Shown: piece by piece, positions 23,807 to 30,494 of the stretch | How positions within the stretch are numbered: position 1 is the first letter of the stretch | How the letters are laid out: each line of letters begins with the position of its first letter | Source of the DNA: a virus | Length of the DNA stretch: 37,487 bases | IMG/VR virus record: IMGVR_UViG_3300031952_000062 | Span: 1 to 37,487 of that record | Direction: 5' to 3' (one strand) | Translations under genes and position numbers: made by a program | The notes under the pieces: model-generated | Seen by the model: the letters and a program-made list of their open reading frames with translations, nothing else | Database searches by the model: none | What the model was told of the DNA's origin: nothing

Positions 23807-24510
23807 TTTACCACCTCCAATAAAAATTCCCCCCACCGCTCCGCCATTGCCTTCGCGATCCCGGGAAATGTTTTCGAACGTCTCTTTTTGCATTCCTCGC
23901 GAGACATTCCTTTTGTGATCGCCATGAATTCCGGTCTTTTCTTCACTCCACCTGTCCCCATACTTTTTGGGTATCGTTTTCCGGACCCGGTTTTCATATA
24001 ATAAAATTCCCCCTTTCCGACAATTTCGGTCGGCTCCAGCAAAGGAAGGCCTTTCAGCCACAAGCACGTTCTCTTAGACGCCTCATGTCCGTGCTGCCAG
24101 GGATGGATTATTTGTGACGGTTTCATCCAATTTTTTGAAAGGAATCCGACGGGGTTTTCAATTGATATGAAAGGAATATCAGCGGACCAAAGGCGAAAAA
24201 CAAAATACATTGCTTCAATACGTTTCTTTTTTCTGTCAATCGCTTCTTGCCCATACCTATTTTCATTAAACCACCGGTTTCCAGCTGATGTTAGATAGGT
24301 GCAATCCGGGAACGCGATGAGGGCGTCCCACTTTTCACCGGTCCCAGGAACGCCATTTCTAATCGCTTCAAAAACGTCATCCCGGATATGCCATTCCGGG
24401 TGTCCGCCGGAACATTCTTGAATATCGCATGAATACGCATTGAAACCAAGTTGACGAAACTCAACGCAAACCGCCTGGAACTCCTCGCAGCCTACAAGAA
24501 TATTTATCAT
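23803..24510 (-). CDS. Phage methyltransferase-like protein (PPCTYL family, PDC variant)
   Basis: 235 residues. The order of motifs matches a widespread phage family usually annotated as DNA methyltransferase: NILVGCEEFQAV (SAM loop), FPDCTYLTSAGNRWF, ISIENPVGF, QIIHPWQHGHEASKRTCLWL and finally RRSKTFPGIAKAMAERWG. In most relatives I recall, the second motif reads PPC or PPCT; here the second proline is aspartate while the cysteine remains. The substrate is unknown. Starts by ATGA overlap with the upstream gene. Confidence 0.75.
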   Translation of the reverse strand: MINILVGCEEFQAVCVEFRQLGFNAYSCDIQECSGGHPEWHIRDDVFEAIRNGVPGTGEKWDALIAFPDCTYLTSAGNRWFNENRYGQEAIDRKKKRIEAMYFVFRLWSADIPFISIENPVGFLSKNWMKPSQIIHPWQHGHEASKRTCLWLKGLPLLEPTEIVGKGEFYYMKTGSGKRYPKSMGTGGVKKRPEFMAITKGMSREECKKRRSKTFPGIAKAMAERWGEFLLEVVK

Positions 24511-24860
24511 GCGAACCCCTCTTTTATTTTTCTCAAAACGGTTTTTTTGGCCTCATCGGAATGCCGACTCTCGCCATCAACGCTTTCTCCAAGCGAATTG
24601 AAAATTGCCCAACGCGTCTCATCGTATCGATTTTCCCAAACAACCGCAAAAATTCCGTTTTCAATTAGAACGGATATGCCGCCAACAGCTTCACTCCATT
24701 TTGTTTTCTTTTTAGTTTCCCCTTTGCTGTTTGGAAAACCGACCCTGCCGTCGAATTTCTTAATATTTCCATCCGACCTACAATTTGAATCTTCATTCAT
24801 TCCAAACCTCCAATTTGAATCTCCACTCATTTGCGACCTCCAATTTGAATTTCCATTCAT
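24507..24860 (-). CDS. Hypothetical protein with tandem start-site repeat
   Basis: 117 residues if read from ATG 24860. The first 30 residues are three 10-residue repeats (MNGNSNWRSQ, MSGDSNWRFG, MNEDSNCRSD). At DNA level each unit ends with GGAGG six bases before the next ATG (24860, 24830, 24800). The repeats look like multiplied translation starts rather than a folded domain, and the true body may begin near residue 25. The remainder (GRVGFPNSKGETKKKTKW..., GGISVLIENGIFAVVWE) is unrecognised. Confidence 0.6.
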   Translation of the reverse strand: MNGNSNWRSQMSGDSNWRFGMNEDSNCRSDGNIKKFDGRVGFPNSKGETKKKTKWSEAVGGISVLIENGIFAVVWENRYDETRWAIFNSLGESVDGESRHSDEAKKTVLRKIKEGFA

Positions 24861-24871
24861 TTTCAACCTCC
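24782..24871 (-). repeat. Three 30-bp tandem repeats, each with SD and ATG
   Basis: Units of 30 bp sharing AATTGGAGGT followed by six variable bases and ATG. They begin directly after the tRNA-like gene and its T run. Each could initiate translation in the same frame. Confidence 0.85.
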
Positions 24872-24883
24872 AATTTAAAAAAA

Positions 24884-24959
24884 TGCCGTCGCCTGGATTC
24901 GAACCAGGAACATCCCGGGTATTATCCTAGGATTTCTACCAACTTTGAATTACGACGGC
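24884..24959 (-). tRNA. tRNA-like gene with irregular anticodon arm
   Basis: A 76-nt cloverleaf candidate. The acceptor stem GCCGTCG/CGACGGC is perfect, U8-A9 are in place, the T-arm CCTGG-TTCGAAT-CCAGG is perfect and the D-loop has GTTGGTA. The D stem has only three pairs. The anticodon stem CTAGG/CCGGG has one mismatch and one G-U. With a 7-base loop (ATAATAC) the anticodon would be AAT, unusual for bacterial isoleucine tRNA. CCA is not encoded. A decayed or specialised tRNA is possible. Confidence 0.75.
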
Positions 24960-24977
24960 ATACATGAAATTTCCAAA

Positions 24978-24999
24978 CCGGCGTATATTTCAACGCCGG
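24978..24999 (-). other. Hairpin in tRNA precursor leader
   Basis: CCGGCGT (24978-24984) pairs with ACGCCGG (24993-24999) around an 8-base loop, between the promoter and the tRNA-like gene. It would fold in the 5' leader of the precursor transcript. Confidence 0.5.
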
Positions 25000-25090
25000 A
25001 AATGGAGAGATATTATGAGAAGAATCACCCGGTTCATCGCCGGTAAATTTCGAAATCAACTTGTTTTCTACTTGATTTCTACTTGACAAT

Positions 25091-25119
25091 ATTATAACAT
25101 ACTTTGTATTAAATTTCAA
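25091..25119 (-). promoter_or_regulatory. Promoter for tRNA-like gene and downstream operon
   Basis: TTGAAA (rc of 25114-25119), 17-bp spacer, TATAAT (rc of 25091-25096). The transcript would start near 25084 and carry about 125 nt of leader before the tRNA-like gene. The 24960-25127 interval holds no convincing gene. Confidence 0.8.
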
Positions 25120-25127
25120 GCATTATT

Positions 25128-25634
25128 TCAATCAATTTTTATTTTGTTTGAAATTTCAACCAATTCTTTCCTGGAAAAGTAAACATCTTTTCCATCAACG
25201 AAATCGTCAATTTTTTTGGGAAACATTGGCAATGATTCGCGTATCCAGGAAACATGACTGGAACTTTCACTGCCTAAAAATTGTTTTCTAAATTCAATGT
25301 AAGAGTCTGCTGGAGACACCCTTGAGTAATTCATGTTAAAATATGGCATATGAGCCATTCCGTAGCAAAAACTACCAAGCGTCCGACCGTCGCATTCTGT
25401 TTTGAAAAATAAACTAAATGCCATTGACTCAATCGGTCCCGCAGCGTAGAAAAATACCTTTCTGGTTTTTCTTACACCGGATATAATTAAGTCAATCGCA
25501 TTTCCGCAGGCGATTTCCCCTCCGGTGGAATCAAACAAAATGGTCAAGTCTCCATCAGCCAACTTGCCGACTTTCTCAATTATTCCATCAACCGTTTCCC
25601 AGGAAATCACTCCATTAATTGTTATATAATTCAT
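25128..25634 (-). CDS. ClpP/SppA-like serine protease
   Basis: 168 residues. LTILFDSTGGEIACGNAIDL corresponds to the 'PGG' oxyanion region of ClpP-type folds, and GPIESMAFSLFF carries the likely nucleophile Ser at about 75. SFCYGMAHMP contains the likely catalytic His at about 95. In phages such enzymes are often prohead proteases, but this one is far from the head genes, among accessory genes, so a regulatory or anti-host role is more likely. GGAGG precedes ATG 25634, which overlaps the upstream stop. Confidence 0.7.
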   Translation of the reverse strand: MNYITINGVISWETVDGIIEKVGKLADGDLTILFDSTGGEIACGNAIDLIISGVRKTRKVFFYAAGPIESMAFSLFFKTECDGRTLGSFCYGMAHMPYFNMNYSRVSPADSYIEFRKQFLGSESSSHVSWIRESLPMFPKKIDDFVDGKDVYFSRKELVEISNKIKID

Positions 25635-25834
25635 TTCTCAACCTCCAGTTGATTTTCAAAATACATATTTTCCCTGAATTTTCCAGGGCTCATTTCAATG
25701 CGAACACCCCACATTACACCTCGCCAAAAAAGTCCTTGTCTATAAATTATTTCACCACGGGCTATTAGATTTCCCATGTGGTCCGGCAATAAATCTTCTA
25801 ATATTTTTACTTTATCACCTATTTTCATTTCCAT
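25631..25834 (-). CDS. Small SH3-like protein, 67 aa
   Basis: 67 residues (MEMKIGDKVKILEDLLPDHMGN...) with the beta-turn rhythm of small SH3-like barrels. GGAGGG precedes ATG 25834; an in-frame ATG at 25828 overlaps the upstream stop as ATGA and could also be used. Function unknown. Confidence 0.6.
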   Translation of the reverse strand: MEMKIGDKVKILEDLLPDHMGNLIARGEIIYRQGLFWRGVMWGVRIEMSPGKFRENMYFENQLEVEK

Positions 25835-25971
25835 TTTTTCCCTCCATCAACGTTTTTTTTGCCGGAAACGAAATCAACCGGGAGCCTATCGATTTTAAAA
25901 CTCCCCGTTTCGTCCCGGAAATACGCGTCCAGGTCAACGATGGTTATTTTATTCAAGTTTAATTTTTTCAT
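25825..25971 (-). CDS. Small protein, 48 aa
   Basis: 48 residues (MKKLNLNKITIVDLDAYFRD... ending GGKKWK). The start ATGA overlaps the stop of the membrane-protein gene, and the stop TGA overlaps the next gene's internal ATG. This exact packing, rather than similarity, supports it as real. Confidence 0.55.
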   Translation of the reverse strand: MKKLNLNKITIVDLDAYFRDETGSFKIDRLPVDFVSGKKNVDGGKKWK

Positions 25972-26129
25972 ACGTCGCCCACCAAGGAAAAAATAATGAC
26001 GACTATTCCGATGATAATCAATCCAATTCCAGAAACGAAATTCAATTTTCCCTGAACAGTTATTGATTTTCGATATTCCATTATAGATAGAAATCCAAAC
26101 AAAACAAATAAAATTCCAATTATTCCCAT
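25968..26129 (-). CDS. Small two-helix membrane protein, 53 aa
   Basis: 53 residues with two hydrophobic segments (MGIIGILFVLFGFLSIM and VSGIGLIIIGIVVIIFSLV) separated by a short polar loop (EYRKSITVQGKLN). GGAGGTGAAATA precedes ATG 26129. It could be a second holin/antiholin, an exclusion protein or another membrane factor; the location among early accessory genes favours a host-interaction role. Confidence 0.65.
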   Translation of the reverse strand: MGIIGILFVLFGFLSIMEYRKSITVQGKLNFVSGIGLIIIGIVVIIFSLVGDV

Positions 26130-26154
26130 TATTTCACCTCCGCCTTAATGGATT

Positions 26155-26739
26155 TTACTTCCGGCTTTCCAGCTCCAGCTCCAATACCCATTTCTCAGGG
26201 GCCTCCATTTTTTCCTTGTAATTTTCGGAGCTCATACATCCTGCGAACTTCATCGGAAGCCTCCCGTTTTTCAATCGACAGAATGCAGGAATAAATGTCT
26301 TCTTGAAAAAATCTTCAATCTTTAATTCGTTGATATGAATATTGAATTTTTCAAGCATCAAGGATTGCTGATACCGAAAAAGTTGGGTTCTTGCAGACTG
26401 GACTTGATGGCCGGGCTTCACATCAATGCAAAAATAAAAATCGGACTCACTGTATTTTTCTTTTTTTTCTTTTGGACCGGTCAAAATCAATCCGGGAATC
26501 ACGACCGCGGTGCGGATGTTCTTCCACGCAGGCCAAATCCAGAAATCTGGAGTGTAGTTCCGGGAATGGAACTTCTTTTTTTTCTCATTTTCATCAATAT
26601 ACGGGATTTCCGGTATCAACTCGAATGGTTCCAGGTGATATTCAAATCTCGAAACCAAACCAATCTTTTGCGCTTCAACGCACCAGGCATTGAACGCAAC
26701 CTCATCGTATGAATCAAACGGCTTCCATTCATTTTTCAT
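26155..26739 (-). CDS. PD-(D/E)XK nuclease-like protein
   Basis: 194 residues. NYTPDFWIW near 67, followed by FYFCIDVKPG near 102 and QSARTQLFRYQQSLM, fits the restriction-endonuclease-like core (PD ... DxK ... Q). Phage DUF1064-type nucleases and junction resolvases have this arrangement. A DNA repair or recombination role is likely. The start overlaps the upstream gene; its Shine-Dalgarno is weak, consistent with coupling. Confidence 0.6.
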   Translation of the reverse strand: MKNEWKPFDSYDEVAFNAWCVEAQKIGLVSRFEYHLEPFELIPEIPYIDENEKKKKFHSRNYTPDFWIWPAWKNIRTAVVIPGLILTGPKEKKEKYSESDFYFCIDVKPGHQVQSARTQLFRYQQSLMLEKFNIHINELKIEDFFKKTFIPAFCRLKNGRLPMKFAGCMSSENYKEKMEAPEKWVLELELESRK

Positions 26740-26974
26740 TTTTTGCCTTCAATATTTCGATTTCCGAATCAATCCATTCCATATCGACCTGACTAATCGT
26801 TGTTGTTTTTTTTCCAATGCCCAGTAAAAAAAACTCTAACGTAATCACCTCCCATTGCTTTCCGTTTTCAATCTTTTTTTTAATTTCAATGACGGTTGCA
26901 AAGGACGGAGACATAACGAGATTTATTTCGTTTTCTCTTGAAATTTGCAGCCTAATTTCGTTTTGCAAAAACAT
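26729..26974 (-). CDS. Hypothetical protein, 81 aa
   Basis: 81 residues from ATG 26974 (MFLQNEIRLQISRENEINLV...). AAGGAG overlaps the TAA stop of the preceding 39-codon gene, 5 bases before this ATG. A longer in-frame start at 26998 also has GGAGG but would overlap that small gene. Unrecognised. Confidence 0.6.
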   Translation of the reverse strand: MFLQNEIRLQISRENEINLVMSPSFATVIEIKKKIENGKQWEVITLEFFLLGIGKKTTTISQVDMEWIDSEIEILKAKNEK

Positions 26975-26984
26975 AAATTCTCCT

Positions 26985-27104
26985 TTATTGTATTTCATTT
27001 TTTTCCTCCATCGACCAGGTTTTCTTTCCTGGACAAACAATCACTTTAACCCCATGATTTTCAATTTTTGATAACCGACCCAAAATGGCCCTTGCAATCC
27101 TCAT
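26985..27104 (-). CDS. Small protein, 39 aa
   Basis: 39 residues (MRIARAILGRLSKIENHGVK..., ending NEIQ). Its ATGA overlaps the TGA stop of the upstream gene and its own stop is followed by the next gene's Shine-Dalgarno. It fills an otherwise empty 100-base gap. No function recognised. Confidence 0.5.
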   Translation of the reverse strand: MRIARAILGRLSKIENHGVKVIVCPGKKTWSMEEKNEIQ

Positions 27105-27562
27105 CTTGCATACCATTCAACTTTTTTTTCAGTCGTCTGGGCACATTTCCAAATGATTTCAAGCATTTTTCCCGGACTCGAAAAGGTTTGACCGAGGATC
27201 CACACCCCATCTTTTCGATAGTACCGCCGCCCCTGCCCGTCAATCACTGCAAAACCGGAATTTCCAATTGTGCAGATAAATTGACCGGTCAAATCTTTGG
27301 AAGTGCCAGTGGATATATATTTCTTGATTTCATAGCTACATTCAAGCATCCAATTGCATGCCGCGCGTTTTGCATGTTCCGGGTCTACCAGGCATTTTTT
27401 TTCATACACAAGGCAATCGTAGCCATCCGCTTCCATTTTTTCTGTATTCAATGTAACCTGCAACCTCCAACCATCCACTTCGTTCGAAATGTCAAATATA
27501 ATTTCGAACCCGGAAAGGATAACTGCTGCCTGAAATCCATCCATAAAACTAATCCACTTCAT
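27101..27562 (-). CDS. Hypothetical protein, 153 aa
   Basis: 153 residues from ATG 27562, with GAGGAGGT upstream. It has three cysteines in the middle and end and an AACNWMLECSYEIKKYI segment. No family recognised. Upstream in-frame starts lack ribosome binding sites. Confidence 0.65.
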   Translation of the reverse strand: MKWISFMDGFQAAVILSGFEIIFDISNEVDGWRLQVTLNTEKMEADGYDCLVYEKKCLVDPEHAKRAACNWMLECSYEIKKYISTGTSKDLTGQFICTIGNSGFAVIDGQGRRYYRKDGVWILGQTFSSPGKMLEIIWKCAQTTEKKVEWYAR

Positions 27563-27563
27563 T

Positions 27564-27773
27564 TTAAACCTCCTCGAATAAGGCATTAAATTTATTTAAT
27601 CCGACGACGCTATGCCGGGTGAACCCGTTTTCTTCATTGACGGGCTCCCGACTGCACTCCCAAACAGAAGAATCAGATTCATCGCAAATGTATAACTGTC
27701 CATGCAGTCGGTATTGGTTATAAATTTTCCCTACCATAAAATCTTCATTAGCAATAATACATTTTTCAATCAT
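27564..27773 (-). CDS. Hypothetical protein, 69 aa
   Basis: 69 residues from ATG 27773 (MIEKCIIANEDFMVGKIYNQ...), with GAGGAG upstream. It resembles compact beta-barrel-type phage small proteins and has no known motif. It follows GC-rich leader L6 after about 65 nt. Confidence 0.6.
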   Translation of the reverse strand: MIEKCIIANEDFMVGKIYNQYRLHGQLYICDESDSSVWECSREPVNEENGFTRHSVVGLNKFNALFEEV

Positions 27774-27840
27774 TTTTGTTCTCCTCAACCATATCACCAC
27801 GTAGTTTTAATCCAACCATAGTGGAATGTAAAGTTTGATT

Positions 27841-27877
27841 TGTTCCCCGGGTATCACTGCACCCCCCGGGGTAGGTG
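27841..27877 (-). promoter_or_regulatory. Structured leader L6
   Basis: In minus sense, CCCCGGG pairs with CCCGGGG around a GGTG-containing loop, with CACC upstream for a possible pseudoknot. It is the mirror-side counterpart of L1-L4, and shares the loop GCAGTGATA with L4. Confidence 0.6.
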
Positions 27878-27885
27878 GGTGGTTT

Positions 27886-28188
27886 CTATAGAGATAGAAG
27901 GTATGCAAGTTTTTCACTACCAAAAACCTCGTATGGGTCCGGCTCTACACAAATAGATTTCGCGCTGTCCCTATTCGGTCCAGGATAAGAATATATCCCG
28001 GCTTCATCGAACGAATAAAAAACGTAATGGTCTTTGGCCTCTTCTTCTGAAATTTTTCCGTCATTAATATCATCAATATAATAATGCGCGTAGATTTCAA
28101 AGTCATCCGAAACCATACCGGTTGCCTTCTCTTTTTGTATTAGCTTTTTAATTATTTCTTCTCTGGTCAAATTTTCATTCTTCGTCAT
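27886..28188 (-). CDS. Hypothetical acidic protein, 100 aa
   Basis: 100 residues from ATG 28188 (MTKNENLTREEIIKKLIQKE...), acidic, with a LTREEIIKKLIQ start resembling many small regulators. The ATGGAGATTAAC leader precedes it, with an in-frame ATG at 28200 that could add MEIN. The amino end resembles that of the left-end gene at 1200 (MTKNEA). Confidence 0.65.
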   Translation of the reverse strand: MTKNENLTREEIIKKLIQKEKATGMVSDDFEIYAHYYIDDINDGKISEEEAKDHYVFYSFDEAGIYSYPGPNRDSAKSICVEPDPYEVFGSEKLAYLLSL

Positions 28189-28208
28189 GTTAATCTCCAT
28201 TTTTTTTG

Positions 28209-28245
28209 TATTCCCGGCGTATCACTTCACCCCCCGGGTAGGTGG
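28209..28245 (-). promoter_or_regulatory. Structured leader L7
   Basis: CCCGG/CCGGG stem with the loop GGGTGAAGTGATA identical to L1 at the opposite end of the genome; CACC lies upstream. It lies between the 28251 and 27886 genes. Confidence 0.6.
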
Positions 28246-28250
28246 AAATG

Positions 28251-28832
28251 TTATTTTTTGCTGTATAAATCCCAAAAAACATTTCCACAGTAAACATTGG
28301 CTTCTTTTGTACCGAATCCAAAACGGGACACAGTTTCGATAATATTGCACACTTGAATAAACGAGATATCAACAATTACGGAATCCAATAATTCCGTTTC
28401 TCCGGGGATTTCCATGTTTGGGCATTCCCTCAAATACACGAATGTTCCGTCTCCTCTGTTTGAAATATAATGGGCGATTTCTCGCTCTACATCCGTTCTA
28501 CAATTCGTAGACAATACGTGGAGCCCCACGCAAAATCCACTTGAAAGATCGATAGTTTTTTCTTCTATCGACAGGTACATATCAGTATACTTCTTACTCC
28601 CGTACCCAGTCAGATTTTCATCTACACCCAGGTCGTCGCCGTTTTCATTTGAAAATCCGAAGGCTGTTACGGAACCATATACCGCGTTCCGGTTGTAATA
28701 ATACTTCATCAGCCGATACCCCATAGGGGTATTTATTAGGGTTACCGTTTCTTCGGATTCAGTATCACCTGTGCCCGGGTCTTCTCTTCTATCGGAAGAG
28801 ATTTCTTTTATTATTTCGATTGTTTCGTGCAT
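28251..28832 (-). CDS. Hypothetical protein, 193 aa
   Basis: 193 residues from ATG 28832 (MHETIEIIKEISSDRREDPG...). Unrecognised; mixed alpha/beta, with several cysteines in the middle and a late CNIIETVSRFGFGTKEAN segment. First gene behind the promoter at 28917-28945. ATGGAGATTAAC precedes the start; an in-frame ATG at 28844 may add MEIN. Confidence 0.7.
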   Translation of the reverse strand: MHETIEIIKEISSDRREDPGTGDTESEETVTLINTPMGYRLMKYYYNRNAVYGSVTAFGFSNENGDDLGVDENLTGYGSKKYTDMYLSIEEKTIDLSSGFCVGLHVLSTNCRTDVEREIAHYISNRGDGTFVYLRECPNMEIPGETELLDSVIVDISFIQVCNIIETVSRFGFGTKEANVYCGNVFWDLYSKK

Positions 28833-28916
28833 GTTAATCTCCATTTTTTTCGTTTTTCGTTTTCGTAGGCAAGTAAGTTATCGACCACCCGGGCCGCATC
28901 ACTCACTTACATATAT

Positions 28917-28945
28917 ATTATAGTATAATTTATCCTATTTGTCAA
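28917..28945 (-). promoter_or_regulatory. Strong promoter, UP-element module copy
   Basis: TTGACA (rc of 28940-28945), 17-bp spacer and TATAAT (rc of 28917-28922), with AAAAATATTTTACAAAA upstream. It is near-identical to the terminal repeat promoter from the UP element through the start. The predicted transcript begins GTAAGT and can pair with a downstream ACTTAC. Confidence 0.9.
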
Positions 28946-28970
28946 CTATTTTTGTAAAATATTTTTATTA

Positions 28971-29642
28971 TTATTTATTTTTATTGAAAAATTTAGCGAC
29001 AACCATCACGTCGAAAACTTTCTTGATACTCCGATACCTTTCAACGTTCGCCATTTCGCTTCCAGAAACCCGCTTGAAAATTTCAATTAAAACCGGGTCT
29101 TTGGGATTGTTGAAGTCGACTAAATCCGGGTTTGCGTTTGCAAAAATATCTCGCATGAAAGCACATGCGGACTTGCTTCCATGCTCTGGAGTGGAAGCGA
29201 GGTCCATCGATTTTATTTGAGGTGGAATTGGACTGAAATATTTTTCATAATTTTTCAATCCGGTCAACATAACTGGACCCCTACCTCGAAAATTCCAACC
29301 TCCAATTTTTTCATACACAAAATCAGCGATTTCTATATCCGACTTCTGAACTAATAGTTGTGCTTGATATCTTCGATTTTGTATAGGGAACACCCTAAAC
29401 GCCGAAGGAAAAACTTTCAATAATCGGTTTCCACCTTCAACAATACTCCGATTTCCAAGGTAGTTGAAGTTTTCTTCAAACAGAGTAAAACCCTGCGTTT
29501 CGTGGTGAAACGTACCCAGCGCGATACAGACCTTTTCCGGTGTCGTGATTTCATATTCAATCATTGAAGCCGACATCCACCACATCCAGGAAATCGGAAC
29601 AGCAATGCCTGGAAAAATAATTTCAATAAGTTCCTTAATCAT
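28971..29642 (-). CDS. GH19-type endolysin
   Basis: 223 residues with a chitinase-19/lysozyme pattern: LGTFHHETQGFTLFEENFNY near 42 (catalytic Glu in HET), and WNFRGRGPVMLTGLKNYEKY near 115, equivalent to the RGRG..LTG..NY signature. It cleaves murein glycan at the end of infection. The first 27 residues are unusually hydrophobic (IIFPGIAVPISWMWWMSASM), so a signal-anchor-release start is possible. GGAGGCGATAA precedes ATG 29642. The gene lies about 26 kb from the holin/lipoprotein genes, or about 11 kb if the genome is circular. Confidence 0.8.
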   Translation of the reverse strand: MIKELIEIIFPGIAVPISWMWWMSASMIEYEITTPEKVCIALGTFHHETQGFTLFEENFNYLGNRSIVEGGNRLLKVFPSAFRVFPIQNRRYQAQLLVQKSDIEIADFVYEKIGGWNFRGRGPVMLTGLKNYEKYFSPIPPQIKSMDLASTPEHGSKSACAFMRDIFANANPDLVDFNNPKDPVLIEIFKRVSGSEMANVERYRSIKKVFDVMVVAKFFNKNK

Positions 29643-29892
29643 TTATCGCCTCCGTCCATTCTTTTATTTTTTCACGAATGAATTTTTCTGCAGCTTTTTT
29701 CGCTGCCTCTTTTGTTTTGTACGTTTTTTTCCCAGGAAGGAAACTGGAAAGGCCAACCGTTGAAACACCAACCTTCCAATCCGTTGCGGAATACGGATAT
29801 ATATGTACTCCCCATCTAACATCGTTACCCCGGGAGTCTGGAACAAGCATAAATCGAATAATTAAGCTTGCATCTGTTTCTTTCCAATTCAT
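29635..29892 (-). CDS. Hypothetical protein, 85 aa
   Basis: 85 residues from ATG 29892 (MNWKETDASLIIRFMLVPDS...), ending in a lysine-rich helix (KKTYKTKEAAKKAAEKFIRE). GGGAG is ahead, and ATGA overlaps the upstream stop. Unrecognised. Confidence 0.65.
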   Translation of the reverse strand: MNWKETDASLIIRFMLVPDSRGNDVRWGVHIYPYSATDWKVGVSTVGLSSFLPGKKTYKTKEAAKKAAEKFIREKIKEWTEAIND

Positions 29893-30215
29893 TGTTGCTC
29901 CCTTACTATCCACGATATAGCGGATACAAAATCTTTCACCTCTCGATGAAATCTTCTGGAAATGGGTCCGAAATCCTCCACGTCAATTTCAAATTCTTCT
30001 TCGAAGCATTCCTGGATGAATTCGTTGATTGAAATCATATTTGGACCAACAACCCATATCCCACACATTTTTAGCACTTCCCTGCCTCGGATTTCAGGGT
30101 GATAGTCTTTTGAAAATTCCCATTGCCCCCGGTCTCTATCCCATTCGCATTGCGGAAAAAAATCAATTAATGCGACCAGGTACACGCTCATTTTAGATTT
30201 ACACGTTCCAATCAT
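29889..30215 (-). CDS. Hypothetical protein, 108 aa
   Basis: 108 residues from ATG 30215, with GAGGTG upstream. Early cysteines, WDRDRGQWEFSKDY in the middle, and acidic helical second half. Unrecognised. The gene is coupled to both neighbours by ATGA overlaps. Confidence 0.65.
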   Translation of the reverse strand: MIGTCKSKMSVYLVALIDFFPQCEWDRDRGQWEFSKDYHPEIRGREVLKMCGIWVVGPNMISINEFIQECFEEEFEIDVEDFGPISRRFHREVKDFVSAISWIVREQQ

Positions 30216-30445
30216 TTTTCACCTCCCGCATGATTGAGGCAAAATTCCTTTGCCCCTTCGACTGTAGAAAATAGTCGAACTATTTTGTTTGACGCATGGT
30301 TCTGGAAATTTCCATCATAACCAAACCATCCCTTTCGGAACATCCCGGAAATAAACCCACCGCAAGCCAAAAACACAAAATATTTTTCTCCATTTATTTT
30401 GCAATACTCTTGACCATTTCCGCTTGCTGTCCATGTTTCATTCAT
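30212..30445 (-). CDS. Hypothetical protein, 77 aa
   Basis: 77 residues from ATG 30445, with AAAGGAG upstream (MNETWTASGNGQEYCKINGE...). First gene of the operon driven by the promoter at 30495-30523. Unrecognised. Confidence 0.65.
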   Translation of the reverse strand: MNETWTASGNGQEYCKINGEKYFVFLACGGFISGMFRKGWFGYDGNFQNHASNKIVRLFSTVEGAKEFCLNHAGGEK

Positions 30446-30494
30446 TGCTTATCTCCTTTGTAGTGGCAATTCCTGATCACTCACTTACAACTTA

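Noticed and set aside
24922-25119. 65-codon frame between promoter and tRNA-like gene
   Set aside because: It overlaps the tRNA-like gene and the promoter's start region and has no ribosome binding site; the interval is better read as a precursor leader.
27841-28245. GC-rich inverted repeats considered as a CRISPR array or intrinsic terminators
   Set aside because: They are single hairpins at gene starts, with unequal spacing, no spacer-like sequences and no U-run, and are followed by Shine-Dalgarno sites.
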